Assembly: GCA_030248215.1 (NCBI GenBank)
Contig: JASANG010001649.1
Span: 1 to 64,000, forward strand
From: Enoplolaimus lenunculus
Taxonomy: Eukaryota; Nematoda; Enoplea; Enoplida; Thoracostomopsidae
DNA length: 64,000 bases
Direction of reading: 5' to 3'
The translations under genes and the position numbers were made by a program. The notes below the pieces were generated by a model that saw only the letters and a program-made list of their open reading frames with translations, did not search any database and was not told the origin of the DNA. The number at the start of each line of letters is the position of its first letter. Positions within the stretch are counted from its first letter, which is position 1. This document shows positions 52,501 through 55,499 of the stretch, in pieces.

Positions 52501-54630
52501 GTGAACAACCATGCCAGCTCAGTAATTTATTGCAGCCGCTTTCTCATTGGTTGATGAAAAAATGCAAGTTCTGCGTGCAATTTGCAGCTGCAAGTTCTCG
52601 CAGCAAAAACTTGCAGCTGTAAGTTCTCGGAGCAAAAACTTGCAGCTGTAAGTTCTCGCAGCAAAAACTTGCCCGTGTGAATAGGGCTTAAATTATATTT
52701 TTGTTGTCGTTTTCTTCGAGTCAAAATCTTCTCTAGCCTTGACCGCAACGTTGCCAACGTAGAATTAGCATTATTTTAGTCTTGGAAATTATATTTGGGG
52801 GGCTCCAAGGGATTTCGGGGGCCACCTACAATTGCAATTCAAGATTATTTACTTTTTGACCGAGTATTTGGGGGGTACCAGTCAAATTTGGATGGGGACA
52901 TATCCCTTAATGCCCCCCGCGAAAGCGCCCTTGCATGTTAGACAACACAACGTGTTTCTTAAAATCTACTATACCAACATTTTGAAATGTGATGTAGTTG
53001 TAATGATTTGTCTTAAATTTTTAATACCACCACCGATTCGATGTACTTTCTGTGTTTAGCTTTGAAAGACAACCATGCCCTACTCGCTGTCTTTGGTTTT
53101 GAATCGGGTGAAGTTGTTGCGGCGATATTGAACTTTCACAAAAATAAAGAAGTCAAAGCGGAGTTGGTCACAATCCAATCACTAGTCAAACGATTATCTC
53201 ATGCATCAACAGTAACAGGTAAGAGTGCGTTTCTTGCTTATGGTACTTTTGTACACACCTCCCAAATGCTCCGACTTAGGCTTAGGCAGTTTTCAACTCA
53301 GTTTTGCTTTCTATTCTTCAAAGCCGCCATGTGCAGTAGTAATGCTCCTACTGTAGAAAAAGACAATTCGGTGAAAGTGTAAGGTATGTTTCGAAGTAAA
53401 ACATTAATATTTAGTAGAGTTGTAACATTTAAAAATAAATACCCGGACCCGGATTTTTAGAAGAAAAACCCGGACCCGGAATTTTTTTCGTAACATAATA
53501 ACTGAACATGATCGAATTTTTTAAAGATCTGTCTCCATCTGATGCAACCCTAATTCAAATTTGTTTTAGCGGTGGCATTCTGTAGCGAATCTGGTTTTGT
53601 TTCCCTTGGAGTTGATCAAAAGATCGTTTTATGGCAGTATTCTGTAGGCTGTAATGACACAGTCGTCCTAAGCGTTGTGAACAGGTTCTACACAAATGTT
53701 GCCGATCCTGCTGGATTGCAGATAGTTGCAAAGTAAGAGTAGCAACAGACACTTTTACAAGCTTTAGAGTTACTGTTGGATTTTAGAGGTTGCAAAAAAA
53801 TTTTTGCTCGCACACTAGTTCGCAATTAACATTTATATGTGAAGTTGTACTCTCCCAAGATGCAATTGTGGCTGCGCCCCTGGGAATTGAAAACTCAACA
53901 GCCCGATTTCTTACAATTGTAACCTTTTCATGAGCGTATACAAGTGAGTATACCTGTGATATATAATCTTCCGAAGATTATGTAAAGATATGAAAAAAGT
54001 GCATTTGCCATCGTTATAATAAACTTGTCAAAACGCTTCCGATTGCTAAATACGCGTGCAATATTTGCATTTGTTGAAAATAGACTGGGTTTAACCGAAT
54101 ATATAAGTTTTCGTTTTCGTTATAGAAATACCGAAAATTCCGTTATTTTTAAGTTCAAAATTATTTGTAAAATCGGACATATATGTTCTCGCAATTTTTG
54201 ATTGCTGATAAACTGTAATTGTTCCAAATGAAAGAAAAATTACAAAATTCATCCAAAATTTTAAAATACATTTTTTTAAATTTTAGAGAGCTCGGTGAAT
54301 ATTTGCACGTCTCTATTGTGTTGGCAGAAAAAACATCTTTGAAACTTTTATACTCCAATATCCGTTTTCCGTTTCCATTATTTCGATCACTGTCCGTTTC
54401 TGTTGTTTTTACTATTCGTTTACACCCTTTAATTATATAGACCATGCTGAAATGAAATAACAGCTACGCTCCTGCGTTTGTTACTCGTATAAGATAGAAG
54501 TCTGAGTTTCATCGTGCTTTTTTGTAATTTTAGTACAGACAAAGGTAAAGCGGAAGCTCTCGCGGACGGCAGCTCTTACCATCTGATTGTTTGTGGCACT
54601 GGAATAGAAGTTGTTGCTATTGATCTTTGA
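12324..54630 (+). CDS. WDR6: WDR6-like WD40 protein (Trm7/FTSJ1 partner), about 25 exons over 42 kb
   Basis: WDR6 (Rtt10/Trm734 in yeast) is a WD40 scaffold that binds the Trm7/FTSJ1 methylase for 2'-O-methylation of tRNA position 34. Exons found sum to about 1,118 residues, close to the roughly 1,120 of human WDR6, and follow its order. Examples are LPVKTLHVIRLDSKRFLLYG at the start, ASTSDDRSVRLW, GHEARVWAVRF, GKQRWTSAAILW (human SKQRWHTCSAFL), IHGVHGVTDL, CGGGQRSW (human CGGGHRSW), VSEDTTVVVG, HISSVHCVRT, GVDQKIVLWQY and CGTGIEVVAIDL. Nearly all introns are GT-AG and keep phase. Two junctions do not close (19739 exon; 42352/42559), and one exon of about 30 residues between 19821 and 38345 is missing. 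A globin gene lies antisense in intron 3. The introns are unusually long and consist largely of MITEs and satellites. Confidence 0.9.
12675..12776. mobile_element. TTAGGC-core MITE, copy A (partial)
   Basis: It carries GCCTAAGCCTACGC, AGCTTAAGCTTTTACTC and CGTTCCGCCCTGACCTTTACATGGGCC, the right-hand half of the family described at 24124-24350. It ends 36 bp before WDR6 exon 2. Confidence 0.6.
12812..12919 (+). CDS. WDR6: WDR6 exon 2
   Basis: Acceptor TATTTTAG, donor CAAG|GTAAGT. It encodes GQGNVLVCSNFF...ETDIHGICSQ, matching human GEGPDVLVYSLDF...YLIHGF. Phase 1 at both ends. Confidence 0.88.
13387..13540. repeat. TAA microsatellite with TACGTAA interruptions
   Basis: Runs of (TAA)n are broken by ACGTAA at 13420, 13446 and 13501, and by GTAATAT. 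The tyrosine-rich reverse frame through it is an artefact of the repeat. Confidence 0.95.
13549..13711. mobile_element. TTAGGC-core MITE, copy B
   Basis: It starts GGCCCATGTAAAAATCAGGG and ends CTGTTCTATACATTGGC, nearly inverted GGCC..TGTA ends. The core is AAGCTTAAGCTTTTGACTG followed by TTAGGCTTAGGTATGAGC and ACTTAGGCTTACGCTTAGGC. It ends only 12 bp before WDR6 exon 3, so the edge of the element supplies part of that acceptor region. Confidence 0.7.
13724..13790 (+). CDS. WDR6: WDR6 exon 3
   Basis: Acceptor TTTTGATTTAG, donor CAGGG|GTAAGT. It encodes GNWILVYGGRYFAVINTEML, matching human LEAMVAVFGSKGLRVVKI. Phase 1 to 2. Confidence 0.85.
13791..14708. other. WDR6 intron 3, left part
   Basis: AT-rich intron sequence without open frames or repeats that I can place. 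A last exon of the antisense globin gene could lie here or in 15135-15975, but I could not identify it. Confidence 0.4.
14709..15134. mobile_element. CTGTAGTGACCCGAATAAGAG MITE, copy 1
   Basis: It is flanked by TA and begins CTGTAGTGACC, ending in the inverse CTTATTCGGGTCACTACAG. The interior carries the family order: AGTCCGTAAAAGC, TGTCAATTATCCCTAA, TTTAATTCAACGGATA and GAGGCCAAATAA. TIRs of about 22 bp with TA flanks fit a Tc1/mariner-type non-autonomous element. There is no transposase frame. Confidence 0.8.
15369..15566. mobile_element. foldback MITE with AGGGTGGCG ends, containing a 20-bp array
   Basis: It starts AGGGTGGCGATATACTTGT and carries the family's CGATACCGCACGGTGACG, then six units of a 20-bp tandem repeat and AAAGTATAGGG. 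It lacks most of the right inverted arm seen in the copy at 19914. Confidence 0.65.
15436..15551. repeat. 20-bp minisatellite, six units
   Basis: CCGAACGTCATCAAAAGTCG is repeated in perfect 20-bp register, with one variant unit (GACATC). It lies inside the foldback element. The short plus-strand frames that read SRRTSSKVAERHQK come from this repeat. Confidence 0.95.
15981..16456 (-). CDS. globin exon 2 (rest of insertion, helices E-H)
   Basis: Acceptor ATATTTTCAAG at 16457-16467, donor CATCAG|GTTAGT. The 476 bp complete a split Glu codon from exon 1 and end in phase 0 within or just after helix H. Read-through past the donor meets a stop at 15912, so an unspliced short tail is an alternative end. 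Confidence 0.82.
15981..17960 (-). CDS. globin with long Ser/Thr/Pro-rich C-E insertion, nested in a WDR6 intron
   Basis: Two exons joined in phase give 289 residues of a globin; the C-terminal exon is not found. The start MGNAESG has the Gly2 form for N-myristoylation, so membrane anchoring is likely. Helix A carries Trp56 (VLWDSAR). Helices B-C reach Pro80 (C2) and Phe86 (CD1) in KAPEVQTIFNF. About 110 residues of Ser/Thr/Pro-rich sequence (roughly 89-197) follow where family members have a short CD-D segment. Helix E resumes at LHASRFTSVIEKVV with His199 as distal E7, helix F at LVALGAKHV with His231 as proximal F8, helix G at PKLWDIFAESMIEKTLEW and helix H at QEAWSLIILYIINTMKDGY. Both haem-side histidines and CD1 are present, so haem binding is expected. 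The substrate is unknown; nematode globins of this kind are often redox or signalling proteins. It runs antisense to WDR6. Confidence 0.85.
16457..17569 (-). other. globin intron 1
   Basis: About 1.1 kb, GT-AG, phase 1. It holds a repeat block near 17100-17225 with ATATCCGGTA and GGATACGCTGCGGATATC motifs, related to the GGATATCCGG blocks at 25.3 and 42.9 kb. Confidence 0.6.
17570..17960 (-). CDS. globin exon 1 (MGN start, helices A-C, first part of insertion)
   Basis: ATG at 17960. The exon ends AACTCAG|GTATGT, a near-consensus donor, after 130 codons plus one base. The first 40 residues are polar and charged. The region after Phe86 turns at once into the Ser/Thr-rich stretch. Confidence 0.82.
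18740..18870. repeat. TTTACCCGCGGGTA family, copy 1
   Basis: AGAGGTGTAAGTAGGTAAA...TTTACTCGCGG...TTTTACCCATTGGTATACC...TTTACCGGACCCGCGTTTACC. The order matches 40204-40610 and 44745-45000. Confidence 0.55.
19494..19675. mobile_element. TTAGGC-core MITE, copy C
   Basis: GGGCCAATGTATAGAACAGG at the left, then GCTAAGCCTAAACC and GAAGCCTAAG tracts, and CCCACGTAAAAACG...ACTTTACATAG at the right. It ends about 65 bp before the putative WDR6 exon at 19739. Confidence 0.65.
19739..19821 (+). CDS. WDR6: putative WDR6 exon 4 (frame not closed)
   Basis: After acceptor TTTTTAAG the phase fits exon 3 and reads LMSDSTNMVATKVADWISVGK, resembling human NMSDWIWDARWLEGN. A six-A run at 19799-19804 then shifts the frame, giving a stop before donor GAG|GTATAG. 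With one A fewer the frame would run through to the donor, so this is either a base error or a chance exon. Confidence 0.4.
19914..20164. mobile_element. foldback MITE with AGGGTTGCGCTATACT ends
   Basis: The left end AGGGTTGCGCTATACTCTTG and right end CAAGTATAGCGCAACCCT are inverted. The interior is a long imperfect palindrome of GCGCCGTCCGTCACC on the left and GGTGACGGACGGCGC on the right, GC-rich against an AT-rich background. Confidence 0.8.
20311..20382 (+). tRNA. tRNA-like sequence, probably pseudogene or SINE head
   Basis: The 72 bp have tRNA proportions: acceptor arms GACCAC/GTGGTC, an A-box TGGTGTAGTGGTAGC and a perfect B-box GGTTCGATTCC. The anticodon stem CTTGCA/TGCAAG closes a nine-base loop, TGAGTCGAG, instead of seven; its centre is GTC (Asp). 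The T-stem has mismatches and no T-run terminator follows. I think it is a tRNA pseudogene or a tRNA-derived insertion. Confidence 0.4.
21060..21510. mobile_element. CTGTAGTGACCCGAATAAGAG MITE, copy 2
   Basis: It runs from TACTATAATGACCCGAATAAG to TTATTCGGGTCACTACAGTA, in the same orientation as copy 1. The internal family motifs are present in order. Confidence 0.85.
22647..23040. mobile_element. CTGTAGTGACCCGAATAAGAG MITE, copy 3 (opposite orientation)
   Basis: It runs from TACTGTAGTGACCCGAATAAG to TTGTTCAGGTCACTACAGTA. The interior reads as the reverse complement of copies 1 and 2. A few bases of the right TIR have changed. Confidence 0.85.
23045..23560. repeat. TTTACCCGCGGGTA family, copy 2
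   Basis: GCGTTTACCCGCGAGTAAACG, GCGGGTATACCCGCTGGTAAAG and, near 23450-23530, ACGGGTATCCCGCGCGTAAA with GGGTAAAGCGCGGGTCGGG. The copy is flanked by CCGGGCCGG-type blocks and abuts MITE copy 3. Confidence 0.55.
24124..24350. mobile_element. TTAGGC-core MITE, copy D (best example)
   Basis: It starts GGCCAGTGTATAGAACAGGA and ends TTTACGTGGGCC. The core holds CCTAAGCCTAAGCATAAC and CTAAGCCTAAGTCTAAGCG, followed by AGCTTAAGCTTGCTCTGTTG. A block of about 38 bp near the right end (CCCGCAAAAACACGTTCCGC...) is duplicated at 24269 and 24310. Confidence 0.75.
25290..25630. repeat. CCGGTTCCAGTAAAA / GGATATCCGG family
   Basis: GCGGTTCCAGTAAAACCGGCATCCGG at the left and CGGTTCCAGTAAAATTTAC with ATCCGACC at the right, about 300 bp apart. 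A related copy is at 42880-43250 and a fragment lies near 63450-63475. The interior includes GTTGTGCTCCCGATTACC, shared with the 42.9 kb copy as GGTGTTCCCGAATTG. Confidence 0.5.
27906..29085. repeat. cluster of CTGTAGCCAGCTCACC...CTAGGAGG elements
   Basis: At least three diverged copies (about 27906-28160, 28425-28580 and 28905-29085) share GTAGCMAGCTCACCTTGCTAGG, TTTTCAGGAGGGGCA and CTACG(TG)CCCGCC-type ends. They belong with the complete short copy at 33970-34132. Confidence 0.5.
29858..30018. mobile_element. MITE with GCCCGTATTCTCAAATGTGT ends
   Basis: The left end AGCCCGTATTCTCAAATGTG is inverted at the right as CACATTTAAAATATGGGTCT. The interior has CTATCATCAGTTGGCGATAG and CCTATCGCTATCTGGTGCTAG, themselves partly inverted. 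Related copies are at 58939-59162 and, as a fragment, 34780-34900. Confidence 0.65.
32595..32665. repeat. fragment of the CGGATAGTAAAATAACGG family
   Basis: GGTTTAAATCGGATAGTAAA, ATAACGGAAAC and ACCGGAAAAGGAAAC match the ends of the elements at 54089-54431, 54679-54945 and 61143-61533. Confidence 0.5.
32688..32792. mobile_element. TTAGGC-core MITE, copy E (partial)
   Basis: TTTTAGGCTTAAGTATAAGC, TTTAGGCTTAGGCATAGGC and TACGGCCCTGTTATTGGCC, the GGCC-end half of the family. Confidence 0.6.
33355..33520. repeat. degenerate TTAGGC/GCCTAA tracts with local duplication
   Basis: AGGCACAGGCTTAGGTAAAGG is followed by two copies, about 55 bp apart, of TTAACCTAAGCCTRAGCGTAAAT with TTCCTAAAAGTT. They are fragments of the TTAGGC-core family. 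Confidence 0.5.
33970..34132. mobile_element. MITE with GGGCCCGTAGCCA ends
   Basis: GACGGGCCCGTAGCCAAGG at the left and GCTGGCTACGGGCCTG at the right are inverted. It is a complete short member of the family seen as older pieces at 27.9-29.1 kb. Confidence 0.7.
35259..35785. repeat. 105-bp minisatellite, five units
   Basis: TTTTGCTGTGTTCCGGTGGG starts at 35259, 35364, 35469, 35574 and 35679, an exact 105-bp period. Units are nearly identical; differences cluster in the first and last (GATGCG for GATTCG; GGCGCTAAGAACG in the last). Because 105 is divisible by three, long frames stay open on both strands. I treat these as a by-product of the period. Confidence 0.95.
35831..37790. repeat. 49-bp satellite array, 40 units in register
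   Basis: TGATGCATATTTAAATTGCA opens each unit, from 35831 to the last, degenerate, unit at 37742; the distance is exactly 39 x 49 bp, so no net indels are fixed. Two positions vary: ATA(T/G)TTAAA and GATGT(G/A)TTCTG. Only three of the four combinations occur. Each unit has two ATGCAT palindromes, and TAAATATG/CATATTTA arms meet across the unit boundary. Confidence 0.97.
37995..38160. mobile_element. foldback MITE with AGGGTGGCGCTATA ends
   Basis: GGGGTGGCGCTATATTTTTG at the left and CAAGTATAGCGCCACCCT at the right are inverted. The interior is GCGCCGTTCGTCACCGTCCG and GGACGGCACCGCACG. It lies between the 49-bp satellite and the next WDR6 exon. Confidence 0.75.
38345..38474 (+). CDS. WDR6: WDR6 exon (YSSTLIGAAWQ)
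   Basis: Acceptor TTTTTGTTTAG, donor CATCAG|GTTTGT. It encodes YSSTLIGAAWQSCVAFCGTV and LAWIPAAGSH...FRGHQ, matching human LSSACLIGDAW...LLVWYPA...ISGHVG. It needs two bases from an upstream exon not located; phase 0 at the end. Confidence 0.85.
38704..38868. mobile_element. TTAGGC-core MITE, copy F
   Basis: ATGTAAAAATCAGGGACGGAACG, AGTAAGCTTAAGCTTTAGG, CTTACGCTTAGGTTTAGGAG and TACGGCCCTGTTCTATG, in family order. Confidence 0.7.
39817..40086 (+). CDS. WDR6: WDR6 exon (WD repeat, DDRSVRLW)
   Basis: Acceptor GGCTTTAG, donor GAGAG|GTAAGC, 90 codons, phase 0 at both ends. It encodes GVIFDIS...ASTSDDRSVRLWRL and FYGHEARVWAVRFVNDG, matching human GIIFSMS...ATASEDRSVRIWKV and CFGHSARVWQVKL. It contains a full WD repeat end and the next GH motif. 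Confidence 0.95.
40204..40610. repeat. TTTACCCGCGGGTA family, copy 3
   Basis: GAGGTGTAAGTAGGTAACG at the left, GCTTTACCCTCGGAAATTTT, TTTTACCCGCTGGTGTACCC, and TTTACCGGCCCGCGTTTATC...GTGCAGCTCTGGC at the right. Confidence 0.55.
40741..40803 (+). CDS. WDR6: WDR6 exon (DSIICAWCCHSG)
   Basis: Acceptor ACATTTTTCAG, donor GCAAAG|GTTAGC, 21 codons in phase 0. DSIICAWCCHSGLLIN matches human EDCVCLVWSHEGEILQ. Confidence 0.88.
41379..41426 (+). CDS. WDR6: WDR6 exon (SGSIRSVEIDPTGDDI)
   Basis: Acceptor CGGTTTTAG, donor GATATT|GTAAGT, 16 codons in phase 0. It matches human GRGIRAIAAHERQAWV. Confidence 0.82.
41671..41766 (+). CDS. WDR6: WDR6 exon (VFGFDSGAIIAC)
   Basis: Acceptor TTTGAGTTAG, donor GACGAG|GTATTG, 32 codons in phase 0. 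VFGFDSGAIIACN corresponds to human ITGGDDSGIRLWHL, with the usual WD dipeptide absent. Confidence 0.82.
42125..42200. repeat. poly-G tract and G-rich intron block
   Basis: A run of more than ten G lies near 42132-42143, followed by GGTGGTGGGG and GGCGGGGGG. G runs on one strand could form a quadruplex; no coding sequence. Confidence 0.6.
42288..42352 (+). CDS. WDR6: WDR6 exon (NVVYLADGCVVITEN)
   Basis: Acceptor CCCTTTTAG, apparent donor AATGG|GTAAAT. IYGRATNVVYLADGCVVITE resembles human LKAVTLAGSWRLLAVTD. The two leftover bases do not fit the next exon, which starts in phase 0, so this donor is off or a base is wrong. Confidence 0.65.
42559..42657 (+). CDS. WDR6: WDR6 exon (GKRLYSYKIV)
   Basis: Acceptor TTGCGCAG, donor AATG|GTGAGC, 33 codons. 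GKRLYSYKI continues VITEN as human VTDTGALYLYDV does. The exon frame itself is open. Confidence 0.72.
42880..43250. repeat. GGATATCCGGATTCGG / CCGGTTCCGGTA family
   Basis: CCGGATATCCGGATTCGG, AATCCGGTTCCGGTACCTGG and GGATACCGCATATT at the left, ACATCCGGC...GTTTCCGGTACC at the right. Same layout as 25290-25630. Confidence 0.5.
43652..43778 (+). CDS. WDR6: WDR6 exon (VYVGNLDGMVYVITE)
   Basis: Acceptor CACAGTCAG, donor CCGAAG|GTACCG in phase 1, which joins the next exon correctly. A stronger-looking GTAAGT five bases on would break the frame. FHDQKFSYSCIAS...GNLDGMVYVI resembles human HFQSYCLLEA...GEGRVKVVPI. Confidence 0.78.
44456..44562 (+). CDS. WDR6: WDR6 exon (SVFACGAKIFAVHWL)
   Basis: Acceptor TGTGTTTTAG, donor AGAATG|GTAAAT, phase 1 to 0. 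VFACGAKIFAVHWLNDRQFLACGTEGRM resembles human TLFPGKVHSLSWALRG..LLLASGPGGVV. Confidence 0.85.
44745..45000. repeat. TTTACCCGCGGGTA family, copy 4
   Basis: GAGTGGCATGTGGGTAAGG, CGCTTTACTCGGC, TTTTTTACCCGTGGGTACATCC, CTACCCGCGGGTATACCCGC and TTTACCCGACTCTGC. Confidence 0.6.
45251..45487 (+). CDS. WDR6: WDR6 exon (GKQRWTSAAILW)
   Basis: Acceptor GCATATTTTAG, donor TCGGAA|GTAACT, 79 codons in phase 0. FILPSAGKQRWTSAAILW and FLAVGDRNGGVFVY match human YLLPPSKQRWHTCSAFL and FLVCGDRRGSVLLF. This is one of the strongest links to WDR6. Confidence 0.95.
45885..46058 (+). CDS. WDR6: WDR6 exon (PKIHGVHGVTDL)
   Basis: Acceptor TTGTGTTTTAAG, donor ACAAAG|GTGTCT, 58 codons in phase 0. FPKIHGVHGVTDLKRI and SIGRDARMRMWSM match human LPSLHGKQGVTSVTCH and TTGRDGAYYQLFV. 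Confidence 0.93.
46311..46397 (+). CDS. WDR6: WDR6 exon (YHYIAGFRS)
   Basis: Acceptor ATGTTTGCAG, donor AGATCG|GTGAGC, 29 codons in phase 0. DNGNSYHYIAGFRS aligns with human PDGSMVILGFHAN. Confidence 0.85.
46407..46569. mobile_element. foldback MITE with AGGGTAACGCTATACT ends
   Basis: AGGGTAACGCTATACTCGTC at the left and AAAGTGTACCGCAACCCT at the right. GTCCGTCAC and GTGACGGAC blocks are inverted across the middle. It starts ten bases after the donor of the preceding WDR6 exon. Confidence 0.75.
47591..47776 (+). CDS. WDR6: WDR6 exon (CGGGQRSWDILL)
   Basis: Acceptor TTTTATTTTAG, donor GTTAAA|GTAAGT, 62 codons in phase 0. SHFTLFDPNKRFYACDIECG and GGQRSWDILL match human EFVVWNPRSHEKLHIVNCG and GGHRSWAFSD. 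Confidence 0.95.
47815..48012. mobile_element. foldback MITE copy, diverged
   Basis: AGGTGGCACTATATAGAG at the left, GCGGCGCCGTTCGGCGAC within and AAGCATAGCGTCACCCCAA at the right. Same family as 19914-20164, with much of the interior replaced by other sequence. Confidence 0.6.
48202..48265 (+). CDS. WDR6: WDR6 exon (HSSQINAISVLPQ)
   Basis: Acceptor AATTGTTTTCAG, donor GCCAG|GTAAAC, phase 0 to 1. PHLHSSQINAISVLPQSS matches human EGLHGREITCVKRVG. Confidence 0.85.
48425..48849. mobile_element. CTGTAGTGACCCGAATAAGAG MITE, copy 4 (same orientation as copy 3)
   Basis: TACTGTAGTGACCCGAATGAG to TCTTATTCGGGTCACTACAGTA, both TIRs intact apart from one base, interior in family order. Confidence 0.9.
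49023..49085 (+). CDS. WDR6: WDR6 exon (VSEDTTVVVG)
   Basis: Acceptor GATATTTTAG, donor GAAT|GTAAGT, phase 1 to 1. GIVFASVSEDTTVVVGSVD matches human DIVITCSEDTTVCVLAL. Confidence 0.92.
49436..49508 (+). pseudogene. decayed partial copy of the following WDR6 exon inside the intron
   Basis: TGTTCACCAGCGACTTCCAC...GTTCGAACAATTTGTCGAAT resembles exon bases 49592-49664 (TGTTCACCAACGACTTTTAC...GTTCGAACGATTGGCGAAT). It looks like an old tandem duplication of part of the exon. A shorter match (CAAATCATCACTGTGTTCA) lies at about 49303. Confidence 0.55.
49576..49882 (+). CDS. WDR6: WDR6 exon (HISSVHCVRTIGEFIFTGGG)
   Basis: Acceptor TTTTTTGCAG, donor GATGAG|GTTAGT, phase 1 to 2. LLHHISSVHCVRTIG, IFTGGGRSEIFVW, HRYMDLAV and YAVTSGGVMR match human VCNHISSVRAVAVWG, VVSAGGRAEMHCF, TRYMSLAV and ACSDGAVRLF. 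Confidence 0.95.
50025..50385. mobile_element. TTAGGC-core MITE copies G (partial and near-complete)
   Basis: A partial copy (50030-50115, CTAAGCCTGAGCCGAAGCC) is followed by a fuller one from about 50195: GGTCATGGGCGGAACG, AGTAAGCTTAAGCTTTAGAC, TTAGGCGTAGGCTTAGG, CTTACGCTTAGGCTTAG and CTTACATTGGTC. Confidence 0.65.
50542..50794 (+). CDS. WDR6: WDR6 exon (LIAATNGTVYFCYIND)
   Basis: Acceptor AAATTTTTAAG, donor TTTGAG|GTAAGC, phase 2 to 0. CFQRIISIST and MLIAATNGTVYFCYI match human CVLKVHSFTH and LLLCSAATDGSLAFWDL. Confidence 0.9.
51108..51558. mobile_element. CTGTAGTGACCCGAATAAGAG MITE, copy 5
   Basis: TACTGTATTGACCCGAATAAG to TTATTCGGGTCACTACAGTA, same orientation as copies 1 and 2. Confidence 0.9.
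51890..52127 (+). CDS. WDR6: WDR6 exon (GHKDLINCLTLN)
   Basis: Acceptor CATTATTTCAG, donor GTACAG|GTAAAT, phase 0 to 1. It starts with a Ser/Pro-rich linker (DSEHPSTSQCDCSPAPSTS), then NNPGHKDLINCLTLNLIK, which aligns with human LQAHSCGINSLHTLP. A remnant of the GACGGACGG foldback family lies just upstream (about 51800-51845). Confidence 0.85.
52370..52690. mobile_element. MITE with CCCTATTCACACG ends and internal CAAGTT repeats
   Basis: AAACCCTATTCACACGCGCAAG at the left and CTTGCCCGTGTGAATAGGGCTT at the right are inverted. Near the right end AAAACTTGCAGCTGTAAGTTCTCG-type units of 30-35 bp repeat three times. An older copy is at 7810. Confidence 0.8.
53060..53218 (+). CDS. WDR6: WDR6 exon (LLAVFGFESGEVVAAIL)
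   Basis: Acceptor TGTGTTTAG, donor TAACAG|GTAAGA, phase 1 to 1. HALLAVFGFESGEVVAAIL and LVKRLSHASTVTG match human HHLVASGSEDGSLHVFVL and CAHAAHVTGLK. Confidence 0.9.
53570..53732 (+). CDS. WDR6: WDR6 exon (LGVDQKIVLWQY)
   Basis: Acceptor TTTGTTTTAG, donor GCAAA|GTAAGA, phase 1 to 2. FVSLGVDQKIVLWQYS, FYTNVADPAGLQI match human MVSASIDQRLTFWRLG and FHVPDVADMDCW. Confidence 0.93.
54089..54431. mobile_element. GGGTGTAAACGGATAGTAAAA family, copy 1
   Basis: GGTTTAACCGAATATATAAG at the left and TACTATTCGTTTACACCC at the right, with CGTTTTCGTTATAGAAATACCG and CCGTTTCCATTATTTCGATCACT inside. The ends of the better copies read CAGGGTGTAA, a hAT-like form. Confidence 0.55.
54534..54630 (+). CDS. WDR6: WDR6 last exon (stop TGA)
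   Basis: Acceptor TTGTAATTTTAG, phase 2 in. HLIVCGTGIEVVAIDL then TGA matches the human end CALGGQGLEVYNWYD and stop. Possible poly(A) signals downstream are weak (AATACA near 54660). Confidence 0.93.
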
Positions 54631-54678
54631 CACATTTCAGATTTGGCAGCTCTTAATTTTAAATACATACTTTATATC

Positions 54679-54945
54679 AGGGTGTAAACGTATAGTAAAA
54701 ATAACGGACATGGATAGTGATCAAAATATCGGAAACGGAAACGAAAAACAGGTATTGAATATAAACTTTTAAAGATGTTTTATTTTGCTACGAACACAAT
54801 TAAGGAAGGCAAATAATGTTCAACAAACTTTCCACAATTTTAAAGAAAAACAGCGGATGCACTGACATTTGAAAATTTTGGATGAATATAATAATTTTGA
54901 TTTCATATCGAACGATTAATTGCACCATATTTGTAATAAAAAATT
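54679..54945. mobile_element. GGGTGTAAACGGATAGTAAAA family, copy 2 (inverted, partial)
   Basis: CAGGGTGTAAACGTATAG, AAATAACGGACATGGATAGTG, ATATCGGAAACGGAAACG: the reverse of copy 1. It begins 50 bp after the WDR6 stop. Confidence 0.6.
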
Positions 54946-54953
54946 GTGAGATA

Positions 54954-55407
54954 TACTGTAGTGACCCGAATAAGAGAGGAGGACTGATATTTATTTGGCC
55001 TCTCCAGAGGGTATATACCCTCCGTGTTATTCGGTTACGGACTGTTATTTATTTTCAACCCACACTCCGCCGCCCTTAGTTACTGATATATATCCGGTAC
55101 TGCAATTATCCGTTGAATTAAACGTTTATTTGTCTTGTGTTAATAGCTTGACCGATAATACAAGGTTATACTTAGGAATGTACTTTCAAAATTTAAGTAT
55201 GTTTTAAAGTTTCGAACTTAAATTATTTGGCTCTGGGGTTATTTAGGCGCTACAATTTAGGGTTAGTTGACATTTATGGACTCTAATTAGGGTTTATGGA
55301 CACTGTCCGCTTACGGACTCTTATTAGGGATGCGGACTCGTATTGATTCGGACTCAAAATGGGGACCCCCTCTTATTACCCCCTCTCTTATTCGGGTCAA
55401 TACAGTA
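54954..55407. mobile_element. CTGTAGTGACCCGAATAAGAG MITE, copy 6 (same orientation as copy 3)
   Basis: TACTGTAGTGACCCGAATAAG to TCTTATTCGGGTCAATACAGTA, same orientation as copies 3 and 4. It inserted into or next to the GGGTGTAAACGG copy. Confidence 0.9.
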
Positions 55408-55499
55408 CGTGTTTGAGTATAAAAATTTTAGAATTTCCGGTTTGTGAGAAGTTCGTGATTTTGCCATAAGCCTGTACCCTGTATCGCCTGTATAGTTCT

